From Aquabacterium commune (GTDB taxonomy: Bacteria; Pseudomonadota; Gammaproteobacteria; Burkholderiales; Burkholderiaceae_C): 64,000 nt of DNA. The translations under genes and the position numbers were made by a program. Location: assembly GCF_004362855.1 (NCBI RefSeq), contig NZ_SNXW01000001.1, positions 246,121 through 310,120 of the forward strand, written 5' to 3'. Shown here in pieces: positions 17,410 to 27,933 of the stretch (the first letter of the stretch is position 1; each line of letters begins with the position of its first letter). The notes under the pieces were generated by a model. The model was not told the origin of the DNA. It saw only the letters and a program-made list of their open reading frames with translations, and made no database searches.

Positions 17410-18789
17410 TCAGGGCGCCGGGAGCGCGGCCTCAGCCGCGGCCAGGTGCGGCGCGTTCAGCCTGGGCAGGCCTGCGTGCAGCACGCCACCCACCGTGAAG
17501 AACGACCCGAAAACCACGATTCTATCCGTCGGGTCGGCGCCAGCCAGGGCCGCGTGGAGGGCTGTCAGCGGGTCGGCATGGCGGTGAACCGTCGCCTTGG
17601 GCGCCGTCGCCGAAGGGTGCGCAGCGGTGTCTGCCTCGATGGCATCCTGCAACTGCTGGGCCGAGGCCGCACGCGGCGTGGGCAGGTCGCAGCAATGCCA
17701 GGTGTCCACCAGCGGGCGCAGCTTGTGCACCATGCCGGCCAGGTCCTTGTCGGCCATGGCGCCCCACACGGCATGGGTGCGCGGGAAAAAGCCCATCTGG
17801 TCGAGGTTGACGGCCAGCGTCGCCGCGGCATGCGGGTTGTGGGCCACGTCCAGGATCAGCGTGGGCTGCCCGGGGATGATCTGGAAGCGGCCCGGCAACT
17901 CCACCGTGGCCAGGCCGGTGCGCACCGCCTGGGCCGACACCGGCAGGCGGTTGCGCGTGGCCTCCAGCGCGGCCAGCACGCCCGAGGCGTTGAGCAGCTG
18001 GTTGGCACCGCGCAAGGCCGGATAGGCCATGCTGTTGAAACGCTTGTGGCGCCCCCCCCAGGACCACTGCTGCCGGTCGCCTGCGTAGTTGTGGTCACGC
18101 CCGAACAGCCACAGGTCGGCGCCGATGCTTTCGGCGTGTTGCTCCAGGCTGGCCGGCGGTTGCGGGTCCGAAACCACCGCAGGGCGCCCGGCGCGCATGA
18201 TCCCGGCCTTCTCGAAGCCGATGGCCTCGCGGTCCGGGCCCAGGTAATCCATGTGGTCCAGGTCGATGCTGGTGACGATGGCGCAATCGGCATCGATGAC
18301 GTTGATGGCGTCCAGGCGACCACCCAGGCCCACCTCCAGGATGACCGCGTCCAGCCCGGCGCAGGCCAGGGTGCGCATGATGGCCAGGGTCGTGAACTCG
18401 AAATAGGTCAGCGGGATGTCACCGCGCGCGGCCTCGATGGCCTCGAAGTGCGGCAACAGTTCGGCCGCCGTGATCAGTTGCCCACCGACGCGGCAGCGCT
18501 CTTCGAAATGCACCAGGTGGGGCGAGCCATACACCCCGGCCTTGAAGCCCGAGGCGAGCAAGATGCCCTCCAGCATGGCGCAGGTCGAGCCCTTGCCATT
18601 GGTCCCCGCCACGGTGAAAACCACCGGTGCGCCATCCACGGGCTCCTGGCCCAGGGGCGTGCCCAGCGTCACGCCGGTGCGCTGCCAGACCTGCCCGACA
18701 CGGTCCAGGCCCATGTCGATGCCCACCGGGTGCAATCGCTCGCAATGGGCCAACCAGTCATCCAGGGTGCGTGGGGTCGAGGCAGTCAT
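17410..18789 (-). CDS. folC: Bifunctional dihydrofolate/folylpolyglutamate synthase
   Basis: This 459-residue Mur-ligase-type enzyme adds glutamate to dihydropteroate and to tetrahydrofolate. The P-loop is VAGTNGKGSTCAMLE, followed by GSPHLVHFEERCRV and ITSIDLDHMDYLG-type motifs (here TSIDLDHMDYLGPD), then the C-terminal Mur ligase domain with LDVAHNPHAAATLA. Length is normal. It sits between accD and the SPOR gene; an imperfect terminator at 18847-18871 lies between accD and folC. Confidence 0.96.
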   Translation of the reverse strand: MTASTPRTLDDWLAHCERLHPVGIDMGLDRVGQVWQRTGVTLGTPLGQEPVDGAPVVFTVAGTNGKGSTCAMLEGILLASGFKAGVYGSPHLVHFEERCRVGGQLITAAELLPHFEAIEAARGDIPLTYFEFTTLAIMRTLACAGLDAVILEVGLGGRLDAINVIDADCAIVTSIDLDHMDYLGPDREAIGFEKAGIMRAGRPAVVSDPQPPASLEQHAESIGADLWLFGRDHNYAGDRQQWSWGGRHKRFNSMAYPALRGANQLLNASGVLAALEATRNRLPVSAQAVRTGLATVELPGRFQIIPGQPTLILDVAHNPHAAATLAVNLDQMGFFPRTHAVWGAMADKDLAGMVHKLRPLVDTWHCCDLPTPRAASAQQLQDAIEADTAAHPSATAPKATVHRHADPLTALHAALAGADPTDRIVVFGSFFTVGGVLHAGLPRLNAPHLAAAEAALPAP

Positions 18790-18846
18790 GGGCTTCAGTT
18801 GAGGGCGCAGGCGCGCACATGCAAGGCGGGAAACAGGACAGGAAGC

Positions 18847-18871
18847 AAAACGGGCTGCTCAGCGCAGCCCG
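18847..18871 (-). terminator. Hairpin with short T tract after accD
   Basis: The stem CGGGCTGC/GCAGCCCG with a five-base loop is followed on the minus strand by TTTT. It lies between accD and folC and may terminate or attenuate the trpFBA-accD transcript. Confidence 0.55.
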
Positions 18872-18910
18872 CTCAGGAGGGGTGCAATCACGCAGATTGC
18901 GCGGGGTCGA

Positions 18911-19795
18911 TCAGGCCGACACGGCGTCTGCCGGCTGGCGCAACATCACGGCCAGCTGACGGGCGATGGCGCGGCGCAGCTCGCGGCGGTCCATGATCAT
19001 GTCCACGGCACCCTTTTGCAGCAGGAACTCGGAGCGCTGGAAACCCTCGGGCAGCACTTCGCGCACGGTGTTCTCGATCACGCGGGGGCCCGCGAAGCCG
19101 ATCAGGGCCTTGGGTTCGGCGATCACCACGTCGCCCATGAAGGCGAACGAAGCCGACACACCGCCCATGGTCGGGTCGGTCAGCACACTGATGTAGGGCA
19201 GCTTGGCTTTGGCCAGCAGCGTCAGCGCCGCGTTGGTCTTGGCCATCTGCATCAGGCTCAGCAGGCCTTCCTGCATGCGGGCGCCACCGGTCGCGGTGAA
19301 GGAGATGAAAGGCGTCTTCTGCGCCACGGCGGTTTCCACGCCACGCACGAAACGCTCACCCACCACCGAACCCATGGAGCCGCCCATGAAGTCGAACTCG
19401 AAGCACGCGGCCACCACCGGGATGCTGTGCACCGAGCCGCCCATGACGATCAGGGCATCGGTCTCGCCGGTGGCTTCCATGGCCTGCTTGAGGCGCTCGG
19501 TGTACTTGCGGCTGTCCTTGAACTTCAGGGCATCGACCGGCAGCACTTCCTGGCCCAGCTCGTAACGGCCCTCGGCATCGAGGAAAGCGTCCAGGCGGGC
19601 GCGCGCACCGATGCGGTGGTGGTGACCGCACTTGGGGCAGACGTTGACGTTGGCCTCCAGGTCGTTCTTGTAGAGCACCGTCTCGCACGACGGGCACTTG
19701 ACCCACAGACCTTCCGGCACCGAGCGGCGCTCAGACGGGTCGGTCGGCTGGATCTTCGGGGGCAGCAGTTTCTCAAGCCAAGACATCTCGGTCAT
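18911..19795 (-). CDS. accD: Acetyl-CoA carboxylase carboxyltransferase subunit beta
   Basis: This 294-residue subunit pairs with AccA to transfer the carboxyl group from carboxybiotin to acetyl-CoA, giving malonyl-CoA for fatty acid synthesis. It has the N-terminal four-cysteine zinc ribbon, CPSC then CPKCGHH (about residues 34-57), and the crotonase-like carboxyltransferase core with [20 protein letters not shown]. Its ATG overlaps the trpA stop by four bases (ATGA), so translation is coupled to tryptophan synthase. Confidence 0.97.
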   Translation of the reverse strand: MTEMSWLEKLLPPKIQPTDPSERRSVPEGLWVKCPSCETVLYKNDLEANVNVCPKCGHHHRIGARARLDAFLDAEGRYELGQEVLPVDALKFKDSRKYTERLKQAMEATGETDALIVMGGSVHSIPVVAACFEFDFMGGSMGSVVGERFVRGVETAVAQKTPFISFTATGGARMQEGLLSLMQMAKTNAALTLLAKAKLPYISVLTDPTMGGVSASFAFMGDVVIAEPKALIGFAGPRVIENTVREVLPEGFQRSEFLLQKGAVDMIMDRRELRRAIARQLAVMLRQPADAVSA

Positions 19796-20622
19796 CCTTT
19801 CAGGGAATCCAGTGCAGCGCGGATTTCGGCGATGAAGCCGCGGGCCGCTGCCACCACGGTTTCAGGAGATTGGGTTTCGAGCAGCTGGACCAGCCGCGAA
19901 CCGATGACGACGGCATCCGACACCGCGGCCACGGCCTTGGCGGTTTCGGCATCGCGGATGCCAAAGCCCACGCCCACGGGCACGCTGACGTGCGCCTTGA
20001 TGCGCGGCACCATGTCGGCCACGGCGGCGGTGTCCAGGTGGCCCGCGCCCGTCACGCCCTTGAGCGAGACGTAGTAAACGTAGCCCGCAGCGATGCGGCC
20101 CACCTCGGCCATGCGCTGTTCCGAAGACGTGGGCGCCAGCAGGAAAATGGGGGCCAGGCCCACCGACTTCAAGCGCGCCGCGAACTCTTCGCACTCCTCG
20201 GGCGGGTAGTCCACCACGAGCACGCCATCGACGCCGGCGGCTTTGGCATCGCGCACAAAGCTGCCCGGGCCGTGGCGCAGGTCGTGGTTCTCGATGGGGT
20301 TGGCGTAGCCCATCAGCACGATGGGCGTGGTGGCGTTTTTCGCGCGGAAGGCACGGACGTCGTCCAGCACGTGGTTGAGCGAGATGCCCTTGACCAGCGC
20401 ACGCTCGGCGGCCTTCTGGATGACCGGGCCATCGGCCATCGGGTCAGAGAAAGGCACGCCCAGCTCGATCACGTCGGCGCCGGCTTCGGCCATGGCCAGC
20501 ATGATGTCCACGGTCTTCTCGGGGAAGGGGTCGCCGCAGGTGATGAAGGGGATCAGGGCCTTGCCGCCTTGCGCCTTGAGCGCGGCGAAGGTCTGGTCCA
20601 GGCGGGTCGGTGCGTGGCTCAT
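19792..20622 (-). CDS. trpA: Tryptophan synthase alpha chain
   Basis: This 276-residue subunit cleaves indole-3-glycerol phosphate to indole, which tunnels to TrpB. It has the catalytic glutamate in [17 protein letters not shown], the catalytic aspartate region VVDYPPEE and the phosphate site GVGFGIRD. The ATG at 20622 shares one base with the trpB stop (TGATG), and the stop overlaps the accD start, so trpB-trpA-accD are tightly coupled. The open frame continues upstream across trpB, but that stretch is not coding. Confidence 0.97.
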   Translation of the reverse strand: MSHAPTRLDQTFAALKAQGGKALIPFITCGDPFPEKTVDIMLAMAEAGADVIELGVPFSDPMADGPVIQKAAERALVKGISLNHVLDDVRAFRAKNATTPIVLMGYANPIENHDLRHGPGSFVRDAKAAGVDGVLVVDYPPEECEEFAARLKSVGLAPIFLLAPTSSEQRMAEVGRIAAGYVYYVSLKGVTGAGHLDTAAVADMVPRIKAHVSVPVGVGFGIRDAETAKAVAAVSDAVVIGSRLVQLLETQSPETVVAAARGFIAEIRAALDSLKG

Positions 20623-21866
20623 CACAGGCCTCCCTTCACCGATTGGCCGCGGCAGGACGGGCGGCAGTAGAACTCGGCGCCGGTCAGGTCGGCCACGGTG
20701 CCGATGTCCTTGTCGCCACGGCCCGACAGGTTCACCAGGATGTGCTGATCGGGGCGCATGGTGGTGGCCAGCTTCATGGCGTAAGCCGCGGCATGGCTGG
20801 ACTCCAGCGCAGGGATGATGCCCTCGGTGCGGCACAGGCGGTGGAAGGCTTCGAGCGCTTCCTTGTCGGTGATGCCGACGTACTCGGCCCGGCCGATGTC
20901 CTTGAGGTAGGCATGCTCGGGGCCGACACCTGGGTAGTCCAGGCCGGCCGAAATCGAGTGCGTCTCGGTGATCTGACCGTTCTCGTCTTGCAGCAGGTAG
21001 GTGCGGTTGCCGTGCAGCACGCCGGGCACGCCCATCTGCAGCGACATCGAGTGCTTGCCGCTGGCCGCGCCCTCGCCTGCCGCCTCCACGCCGATCAGGC
21101 GCGTGCCTTCGTGCGGGATGTAGGGGTAGAAGATGCCCATGGCGTTGGAGCCCCCGCCCACGCAAGCCACCACCGCATCTGGCTGGCGACCGATGGCCAC
21201 CGGCATCTGCTGCAGGCACTCCTCACCGATGACGGCCTGGAAGTCGCGGACCATGGCGGGGTACGGGTGCGGGCCCGCCACCGTGCCGATGATGTAGAAG
21301 GTGTTCTCGACGTTGGTGACCCAGTCGCGCATCGCTTCGTTGAGCGCGTCTTTCAGCGTCTTGCTGCCGCTTTCGACGGGCACGACCTTGGCGCCCAGCA
21401 GGTGTATGCGGTAAACGTTGGGCGACTGGCGCTTGACGTCTTCCGCGCCCATGTACACCACGCATTCCATGCCGTAGCGGGCGCAGATGGTGGCCGTGGC
21501 CACGCCGTGCTGACCGGCACCGGTTTCAGCGATCACGCGGGGCTTGCCCATGCGCTTGGCCAAAAGAGCCTGGCCAATGGTGTTGTTGATCTTGTGCGCG
21601 CCGGTGTGGTTGAGGTCTTCGCGCTTGAAGTGGATCTGGGCACCGCCCAACTCGCGGCTCAGGCGGTCGGCGTGGTAGATCGGGCTGGGGCGGCCGACGA
21701 AGTTGGCCAGTTCGCGGCGGAACTCGGCCTTGAAGTCGTCGTCGTGGCGGTAGTGCTCGTAAACGTCCTTGAGTTGGCTGAGTGCCAGGATCAGCGTCTC
21801 GGAGACGAAGGTGCCGCCGTAGGGGCCAAAGTGGCCGCGGGCATCGGGTTGGTCGTATGTGAACAT
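20622..21866 (-). CDS. trpB: Tryptophan synthase beta chain
   Basis: This 414-residue PLP enzyme condenses indole with serine to give tryptophan. The PLP lysine is in [21 protein letters not shown], the cofactor phosphate loop is GGGSNAMG and the ammonium-side motif is [11 protein letters not shown]. The ATG at 21866 yields the familiar N terminus with [13 protein letters not shown]. The stop overlaps the trpA start by one base. trpF lies 29 bases upstream. Confidence 0.97.
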   Translation of the reverse strand: MFTYDQPDARGHFGPYGGTFVSETLILALSQLKDVYEHYRHDDDFKAEFRRELANFVGRPSPIYHADRLSRELGGAQIHFKREDLNHTGAHKINNTIGQALLAKRMGKPRVIAETGAGQHGVATATICARYGMECVVYMGAEDVKRQSPNVYRIHLLGAKVVPVESGSKTLKDALNEAMRDWVTNVENTFYIIGTVAGPHPYPAMVRDFQAVIGEECLQQMPVAIGRQPDAVVACVGGGSNAMGIFYPYIPHEGTRLIGVEAAGEGAASGKHSMSLQMGVPGVLHGNRTYLLQDENGQITETHSISAGLDYPGVGPEHAYLKDIGRAEYVGITDKEALEAFHRLCRTEGIIPALESSHAAAYAMKLATTMRPDQHILVNLSGRGDKDIGTVADLTGAEFYCRPSCRGQSVKGGL

Positions 21867-21895
21867 GTCAATGCTTATTGTTTGCGCGTGCCGGC

Positions 21896-22582
21896 TCAAG
21901 CGGCAGGCGTCAGGAGGGGTTGGGCCAGAGAAGACACCTCGGCATCGGCGAGCCGCACGGCCCGGCAAAACGCGCGCAGCAGTGCGGCGTCCTTGAGGCC
22001 TTTGCCCGCTTCCACGCCCGAGCTGACGTCCACGGCCCAGGGCCGCACGCGCCGGACGCCTTCGCCCACGTTGCCGGCATGGAGGCCGCCCGACAGCACC
22101 AGTGGCAGGGGCAGCTGCCCCGGCTGGGGCAGGAGGGCCCAGTCGAACACCTGGCCACCGCCGCCGTAGCCTTCCACATGGGCATCGACCAGCAAGGCCT
22201 GCGCGCCGGCGAACTGCCGCGCGAAGTCTGCCAGGTCCAGCCCAGGGGCCATGCGCGCCGCGCGCAGGTAGGGGCGAGACGCCGCCGCGCACTCGGCCGC
22301 GGTCTCGTCGCCATGGAACTGCAGCAAGGCGTCGGGGACAGCGTCCAAAGCGCGCTGGCGCAGGTCGGCGTCCGCGTTCACCAGCAGCACGACCGGGGTG
22401 ACGAAGGGGGGCAGCCTGCGCGCGAGCACGCCAGCGCGTTCGGCGCTGACATGGCGGGGGCTTTTGTCGTACAGCACGAAACCGATGGCATCGGCGCCGG
22501 CTTCGACCGCGGCATCCACGTCCGCCTCTCGGGTGAGGCCGCAGACCTTGATGCGCGTTCGGTGAACAAACTCAGAAGACAT
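21896..22582 (-). CDS. trpF: Phosphoribosylanthranilate isomerase
   Basis: This 228-residue TIM-barrel enzyme performs the Amadori step of tryptophan synthesis. It has the opening strand [12 protein letters not shown] with the catalytic Cys, the LQFHGDE strand, the catalytic-Asp strand [13 protein letters not shown] (a variant of the usual D-x-x-x-x-G-G-T-G motif with Gly in place of Thr) and the phosphate loops [10 protein letters not shown] and DVSSGVE. Terminator-like hairpins lie between truA and trpF, so trpFBA-accD probably has its own promoter. Confidence 0.95.
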   Translation of the reverse strand: MSSEFVHRTRIKVCGLTREADVDAAVEAGADAIGFVLYDKSPRHVSAERAGVLARRLPPFVTPVVLLVNADADLRQRALDAVPDALLQFHGDETAAECAAASRPYLRAARMAPGLDLADFARQFAGAQALLVDAHVEGYGGGGQVFDWALLPQPGQLPLPLVLSGGLHAGNVGEGVRRVRPWAVDVSSGVEAGKGLKDAALLRAFCRAVRLADAEVSSLAQPLLTPAA

Positions 22583-22636
22583 CCAGTGGCCGGGAGGTCC
22601 AGCATCCCGTGGCGGTGTCGATGGTGAGATTGTCTC

Positions 22637-22658
22637 AAAAAACCGGGGCTTTTCCCGG
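22637..22658 (-). terminator. Terminator-like hairpin upstream of trpF
   Basis: A 5-bp CCGGG/CCCGG stem with a six-base loop is followed on the minus strand by TTTTTT. Its position about 60 bases upstream of trpF would suit a terminator of the truA transcript or an attenuator of trpFBA. Confidence 0.5.
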
Positions 22659-22696
22659 GGGTGGCCCAGGGCATCACAGGGTCATCTGCCACGATG

Positions 22697-22719
22697 CGGA
22701 AAAACCCCCGCTGGCGGGC
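22697..22719 (-). terminator. Hairpin terminator directly after truA
   Basis: A short GC-rich hairpin (CCCG/CGGG core) followed by TTTTT on the minus strand begins three bases after the truA stop. The stem is short, so this is a moderate call. Confidence 0.5.
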
Positions 22720-22721
22720 AC

Positions 22722-23600
22722 TCAAGTCGGCAACCAGTCCATGCCGGGCACGTGCTCGGGCAAGGCGTGCTCGGGGTCGTAACGCGGGCCCATGAAGTAC
22801 AGGCCGTCCGGTGAAAACGTCGGGGCGGCCACCTTGCGGTCGCGGGCCTCGCGCACCTCACGCACCCAGTCGGGCGGCTGCACGCCCGTGCCGACCATGA
22901 TCAGGCAACCCATGATGTTGCGGATCATGTGGTGCAGGAAGGCCTGGCCCTCGAAATCGAAGCGCCAGTAGGCGGTCGGTGCGTCGGCTGGGCCGCAACG
23001 GCGGATGCGGATCTCGCGCAGGTGCTTGACCGGCGTGGGCGACTGGCACATGGACGAGCGGAAAGAGCTGAAGTCGTGCTCTCCGACCAGGTGGGCGGCC
23101 GCGGCCTGCATGGCCGGCAGGTCGAGCGGTCGGAACATCCAGCCCACCCGTCCCGACTCCATGGCCGGGCGCACGGCCGATTCCAGCAGCACATAGGTGT
23201 AGCGCCGCCCGCGCGCGCTGTTGCGGGCATGGAAGTGCGGCGGCACCTCGGCGGCCCACTGCACGGCGATGTCGGACGGCAGGAAGGTGTTGGTGCCGCG
23301 CACCCAGGAAAACGGCGCGCGGTCGATGTCGGTGTCGAGGTGCACGACCTGGTTGATGCCATGCACCCCGGCGTCGGTGCGACCGGCGCACATCACCTTC
23401 AGCGGGCGCACGGCAAAAGCCGCCAGCGCGGCTTCCAGCGCGTCTTGCACCGTGCCGCCGCCAGGCTGGCTTTGCCAGCCCTTGTAGGCGCTGCCGACGT
23501 AGGAAACACCGAGGGCGATCCGTCGGATCGCCCTCGTGGGTGCACCTTGCGGCGCCTCGGGGAGGGCCGCGCCCTCCCCTGGTTCACTGCCCATGGCCAT
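22722..23600 (-). CDS. truA: tRNA pseudouridine(38-40) synthase
   Basis: This 292-residue enzyme isomerises uridines 38-40 in the anticodon arm of tRNAs. The catalytic aspartate is in [19 protein letters not shown], the defining TruA motif. The domain starts at [17 protein letters not shown], so about 27 residues at the N terminus are extra; the first ATG is at 23600, only six bases after the fimV stop. The asd-fimV-truA-trpF order is common in betaproteobacteria. Confidence 0.96.
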   Translation of the reverse strand: MAMGSEPGEGAALPEAPQGAPTRAIRRIALGVSYVGSAYKGWQSQPGGGTVQDALEAALAAFAVRPLKVMCAGRTDAGVHGINQVVHLDTDIDRAPFSWVRGTNTFLPSDIAVQWAAEVPPHFHARNSARGRRYTYVLLESAVRPAMESGRVGWMFRPLDLPAMQAAAAHLVGEHDFSSFRSSMCQSPTPVKHLREIRIRRCGPADAPTAYWRFDFEGQAFLHHMIRNIMGCLIMVGTGVQPPDWVREVREARDRKVAAPTFSPDGLYFMGPRYDPEHALPEHVPGMDWLPT

Positions 23601-23606
23601 GCGTCA

Positions 23607-26399
23607 TCAGGACAAGCTGTCGAGCATGTTCTGCGCCTTGCCGCGCAGGCCACCGTCTGTGGCGTTGTCGATGACTTCCTGCAGCAGCTCGCGGGCGCCG
23701 TCGGCATCACCGATCTGGCGGAACTCCTCGGCCAGCTCCAGCTTGCGCGCCATCGGGTCGCTGGACAGATCGGACAGGCCTTGCTGGCTGTCCATCGGCT
23801 CTGCGGCAGGCGGCGAACCGGCACCCAGGTCCAGGCTGATGTCGCTCAGGTCAAAGGCCGGCGCCTGGGCGGGCTCTGCCGGGGGCAACACGCTTTCCAA
23901 ATCGAAGTCCAGGCCATTCGATGCGGGTTCGGGCGAGGCAGCGAGCTCGGGCATGTCCAGGCCCTGATCGAGCCCCTGGTCCAGGCTTTCCAGCGAAGGC
24001 AGGTCCATCGGCTCAGGCGCGCCAGACGTGAAAGCCGCAGGCGCGGTGGCCTGGGCCAGCGGCAGGTCTTCGCCGAACTCGGGCAGGCTCAACGAAGGCA
24101 GATCGCCCGCCTCGGTCGTGGGCGACACGGAGTCGGTCACGGCGTCCAGGGACGAAGGCGCAGAGATGTCCAGGTCCAGGTCCAGGGCCGACGAGGCCGC
24201 GGCAGGTGCCAGCTCGGACACCGGCGGCGCGATGGAATCCAGCGCGCTGGGTGCGGGCATCACCGAGTGCGGGATGGTGCTGGCGCCCAGCATGTCTGAC
24301 GGCGACTCGACGCTCAGGGGCGTCGAAGACGGCTGACCGCCAGGCTGGTAAAGCGGGTTTTCAGGATCGATGCTCAGGCCGAGCTCCTGGGCCTTGGCCC
24401 AGTCTTCGCCCTGACCTTGGGTCAGGCCGTGCAGCTGCGCGGCCAACTGCTCGTAGCCCTTGGTGTCACGGCGCTTGGCATAGACCTCCAACAGCTTGCT
24501 GCGGATGGCCAGGCGGTCCGGCGTGCTGCGCAGAGCTTCCTTGAGGATTTCCTCGGCCTGCAAATCGCGGCCATAAGCCAGATAGACATCGGCCTCGGCG
24601 ACCGGGTCCACGTCACCGATGGCATCGAGCTGGCTGAGCGAGTAGCTCATGGACGAGGGGCCGCCGGTGGCATCGCGGGTGTCAACGCGCTGACCACCGC
24701 TGGCACCGAAGAAGGAATCCGGCTGCAGGCGGCTTTCCAGGAAGGAGGTTTCGCCCGTGTCAGAGCGACGGCGCGAGCGCAGGAACATCGCCACACCGGC
24801 CAGCAAGGCCACGCCAGCGCCACCGGCGGCCAGCAGCATGGGGTTGAGCGACTCCAGGAAACCAGGCTCTTCGGCCTGCGGCTCGGGCGGCGGGGCCACC
24901 GGCGCGGTCACGGCAGGCGCGGGACGTGAAGGCTCGACCGCTGGCGCAGAGGCCTGGTCGGCGACGGCCGTGGCCGCACCTTCGGACGAGCTCGATGCCG
25001 CGCTGGCCATGGCTTCGGCCAGCACCGCAGAAGCGGGGGCCGATGGCGCCAGCGGGGCGGGGGCGGGGACAGGTGCCGGTGAGGGCACTGGCGCGGGGGG
25101 CGGTGCCACTGGCGCCGGAGCAGGTGCAGGCACGGGTGCCGCGGCCTTCGCAGGCGCCGACGCCGGGCTGGTCGCCGACTTCTCTTTCAGCTTGCGCAGC
25201 TCGTCGAGGTTCTTCGACAGCTCGGCCACGCGGGCGCTGCTGTCTTCCTTGGCGCGGGCCTTGGCCACGCGGTCTTCGACACCCGAGGCCGAGCCGGAGC
25301 TGATGCCACCCTTGCTCAGGGTGAGCTTGTCGGGTGTGGGCACTGCCGCTTGCTTGCGGTCCTGGACCTCGGCTTCGACCTTGCCCTTGGCTTGGCGCTC
25401 AGGCTGCTCGTTCGGCGCGGCCACCACGGTGCCGGCGAGGCGCTGGCGGTAGGCCGAGAAATCGGCGCTTTGCGCCACGATGACCTGGCGCGCCTCGGGC
25501 TGGCTGACCTTTTGTGCCTCCTCGGCCGAGGGCACGTTCAACACGGCACCCGCCTTCAGGCGGTTCATGTTGTTGCCCTGGAAGGCTTGCGGGTTGTTGC
25601 GGTAGAGGCCCACCAGCATCTGGTCGAGCGACACACCGGCGGCGGCATTGCGCTGCGCGATGAGCGACAGCGAATCGCCCGACTTCACGCGCACGCTGCG
25701 GCCGTCGGCATCACCCGAAGGGGCCGTCGAGGAAGGGGCAGGCGCAGGTGCCGGTGCAGCGGCAAGCGAAGGCTCGACCGACGACGCGGCAGCGGCCGAT
25801 TTCACAGGCGCTTTCGGAGCACGCGACTTGGTCGCCGTGGTGCCAGGCGACGCGGCTTCGGCCACCACAGGCGCACGGGAGGCAGACTTGGCAGCACCCT
25901 TGGCAGCATCGGCCTGGGCGTCCATCACCGGCGCGGTCGGGGCGGGCGCAGCCTGGGCGGCCTGGCGCACAGACGGGGGATCGAACAACAGGGTGTACTC
26001 GCGCACCAGTCGTCCCGAAGACCAGTTCAGGTCCAGGATGACATCGACAAAGGGCTCTTGCACCGAGCGGTCGCTGGCGATGCGCAGGTAGGGCCGGCCG
26101 TCGGCGCGGCGCTGCAGCGTGATCTGGGTGGACGACAGCACGCCGTTGAAATCCACGCCCGCGGCGCGGTAGGTTTCAGGGGTGGCGACCTTGACCTGCA
26201 GCGTGGCGCTTTCTTCTGGCGTCAGGCTGGAGACGTCGATTTCGGCGCGCAGGGCCTCGCCCAGCGCGGATTGCACGTTCAATTTGCCCAGGCCCAATGC
26301 CCAGCCCGAAACCGGCAGGGCCGACAAGGCAGACATGGCGGCGGCAATGGCCACCCGATTCAGGACAAATCGCCCTGCGGACAACGAATGATCTTTCAA
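23607..26399 (-). CDS. fimV: FimV-family peptidoglycan-binding polar hub protein
   Basis: This 930-residue protein has a signal peptide ending near PVSGWA, then the FimV N-terminal domain (LGKLNVQSALGEALRAEIDV), a LysM-type segment (about residues 238-290, VKSGDSLSLIAQRNAA), a long Pro/Ala-rich region, one membrane helix (about 528-548) and an acidic cytoplasmic part with a TPR-like region and the FimV C-terminal helices (LAEEFRQIGDADGARELL). FimV organises the cell pole and type IV pilus or twitching functions in Pseudomonas. It starts with TTG at 26399, six bases after GGGAG. A promoter candidate lies at 26500-26528. Confidence 0.93.
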   Translation of the reverse strand: MKDHSLSAGRFVLNRVAIAAAMSALSALPVSGWALGLGKLNVQSALGEALRAEIDVSSLTPEESATLQVKVATPETYRAAGVDFNGVLSSTQITLQRRADGRPYLRIASDRSVQEPFVDVILDLNWSSGRLVREYTLLFDPPSVRQAAQAAPAPTAPVMDAQADAAKGAAKSASRAPVVAEAASPGTTATKSRAPKAPVKSAAAASSVEPSLAAAPAPAPAPSSTAPSGDADGRSVRVKSGDSLSLIAQRNAAAGVSLDQMLVGLYRNNPQAFQGNNMNRLKAGAVLNVPSAEEAQKVSQPEARQVIVAQSADFSAYRQRLAGTVVAAPNEQPERQAKGKVEAEVQDRKQAAVPTPDKLTLSKGGISSGSASGVEDRVAKARAKEDSSARVAELSKNLDELRKLKEKSATSPASAPAKAAAPVPAPAPAPVAPPPAPVPSPAPVPAPAPLAPSAPASAVLAEAMASAASSSSEGAATAVADQASAPAVEPSRPAPAVTAPVAPPPEPQAEEPGFLESLNPMLLAAGGAGVALLAGVAMFLRSRRRSDTGETSFLESRLQPDSFFGASGGQRVDTRDATGGPSSMSYSLSQLDAIGDVDPVAEADVYLAYGRDLQAEEILKEALRSTPDRLAIRSKLLEVYAKRRDTKGYEQLAAQLHGLTQGQGEDWAKAQELGLSIDPENPLYQPGGQPSSTPLSVESPSDMLGASTIPHSVMPAPSALDSIAPPVSELAPAAASSALDLDLDISAPSSLDAVTDSVSPTTEAGDLPSLSLPEFGEDLPLAQATAPAAFTSGAPEPMDLPSLESLDQGLDQGLDMPELAASPEPASNGLDFDLESVLPPAEPAQAPAFDLSDISLDLGAGSPPAAEPMDSQQGLSDLSSDPMARKLELAEEFRQIGDADGARELLQEVIDNATDGGLRGKAQNMLDSLS

Positions 26400-26759
26400 G
26401 GCGTCTCCCAGCTCATCATGGGTCGGTGTATGGGCTCAAAGCAGGCTGTGCGTGGGCGCCGATGCCCACGGCCATCTCTGCAGGTGATGTGCATAAAACA
26501 CAATAGCATCAGGCAGATAGGGTGACAAGCTCATGCAATGGCTGATCTCGGGAGAGCCCAGGACGAAAACCCGCCCCAGGCATCCGGTATTGCGCAATTG
26601 TCGCCCGCTGGCAACATGGCTTTTTGCGGATATTGTTTCCAGACGTTGCAAAACGCCCCGGAATTGGCCCGATGTGGGCCACCAATTCACGGCATCCCGC
26701 CGGAATTGGTGGCACTGATTGGCCCAGGTTGCGCTTCCCGCACCGCGGGAGCGGAGGGA
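26400..26759. other. fimV-asd intergenic region without a gene
   Basis: These 360 bases hold no convincing coding sequence. They contain the fimV promoter candidate and, just after the asd stop, a hairpin (CTCCCGC/GCGGGAA-type stem near 26731-26755) that lacks a T tract. The region is less GC-rich than its neighbours. Confidence 0.6.
26500..26528 (-). promoter_or_regulatory. Sigma-70-type promoter candidate for fimV
   Basis: On the minus strand TTGTCA (26528-26523) and TATTGT (26505-26500) are separated by exactly 17 bases. Transcription would start about 95 bases before the fimV TTG codon. Confidence 0.55.
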
Positions 26760-27893
26760 TCAGCGGTCCAGCAGGATGCGCAGCATGCGGCGCAGGGGCT
26801 CGGCCGCGCCCCACAGGAGCTGGTCACCCACGGTGAAGGCGCCGACGTACTCGGGGCCCATGGCGAGCTTGCGGATGCGGCCCACGGGGATGGTCAGCGT
26901 GCCGGTCGTGGCCACGGGCGTCAGGTCACGGATGGTGGCCTCGCGGGTGTTGGGCACGACCTTCACCCACTCGTTGTCGGCGGCGATCATGGCCTCGATG
27001 TCGGCCAGGGGCACGTCCTTCTTGAGCTTGAAAGTCAGGGCCTGGGAGTGGCAGCGCATGGCACCGATGCGCACGCAGAAACCGTCCACCGGCACGGCGG
27101 GCGAACCAAAGCCGTCGCCTTGACCCAGGATCTTGTTCGTCTCGGCCATGCCCTTCCACTCTTCCTTGGATTGGCCATTGCCGAGGTCCTTGTCGATCCA
27201 GGGGATCAGCGAGCCACCCAGGGGCACGCCGAAGCTGGCGGTCTCGACCTCGGTCAGCGAGCGCTGCTTGGCGATGATCTTGCGGTCGATTTCCAGGATG
27301 GCGCTCTTGGGGTCGTCCAGCAGCGAACGCACTTCGGCATTCAGCGTGCCGAACTGGGTCAGCAATTCGCGCATGTGCTGGGCACCACCGCCGGAGGCCG
27401 CCTGGTAGGTCTGGGTGGACATCCACTCGACCAGTCCCGCCTTGTACAGCGCACCCACGCCGATCAGCATGCAGCTGACCGTGCAGTTGCCGCCCACCCA
27501 GTCCTTGCCACCGTTGGCCAGGCTGTTCTTGATCACCGGCATGTTGACCGGGTCCAGCACGATGACGGCGTTGTCCTTCATGCGCAGCGTGGAGGCGGCG
27601 TCGATCCAGTGGCCGCTCCAGCCCGTTTCGCGCAGCTTGCCATAGACCTCGGTGGTGTAGTCACCTCCCTGGGCCGTGACGATGATGTCGCAGCGCTTGA
27701 GCTCGTCGATGTCGTAGGCGCTCTTGAGGGCCTTTTCGTTCTTGGCCATCGAGGGTGCGGCACCGCCGGCGTTCGAGGTCGAGAAGAACAGCGGTTCAAA
27801 GTGGTCGAAGTCACCCTCGGCCTGCATGCGGTCCATCAGCACCGAGCCGACCATGCCGCGCCAGCCCACCAAACCAACCAGAGTCGTAGCCAT
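26760..27893 (-). CDS. asd: Aspartate-semialdehyde dehydrogenase
   Basis: This 377-residue enzyme reduces aspartyl phosphate to the semialdehyde, the branch point to lysine, diaminopimelate, threonine and methionine. The NADP-binding start is [15 protein letters not shown], the catalytic Cys is in [11 protein letters not shown] (about residue 136), and the substrate histidine region is [12 protein letters not shown]. Length and insertions match the Gram-negative long form. leuB lies 40 bases upstream. Confidence 0.97.
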   Translation of the reverse strand: MATTLVGLVGWRGMVGSVLMDRMQAEGDFDHFEPLFFSTSNAGGAAPSMAKNEKALKSAYDIDELKRCDIIVTAQGGDYTTEVYGKLRETGWSGHWIDAASTLRMKDNAVIVLDPVNMPVIKNSLANGGKDWVGGNCTVSCMLIGVGALYKAGLVEWMSTQTYQAASGGGAQHMRELLTQFGTLNAEVRSLLDDPKSAILEIDRKIIAKQRSLTEVETASFGVPLGGSLIPWIDKDLGNGQSKEEWKGMAETNKILGQGDGFGSPAVPVDGFCVRIGAMRCHSQALTFKLKKDVPLADIEAMIAADNEWVKVVPNTREATIRDLTPVATTGTLTIPVGRIRKLAMGPEYVGAFTVGDQLLWGAAEPLRRMLRILLDR

Positions 27894-27933
27894 GATGTGT
27901 TCCTTCAGTCAACGTGTTGGATGCGCGGGGCGA

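Noticed and set aside
26731-26755. Hairpin just after asd
   Set aside because: The stem is good but there is no T tract on the minus strand, so I do not call it a terminator.
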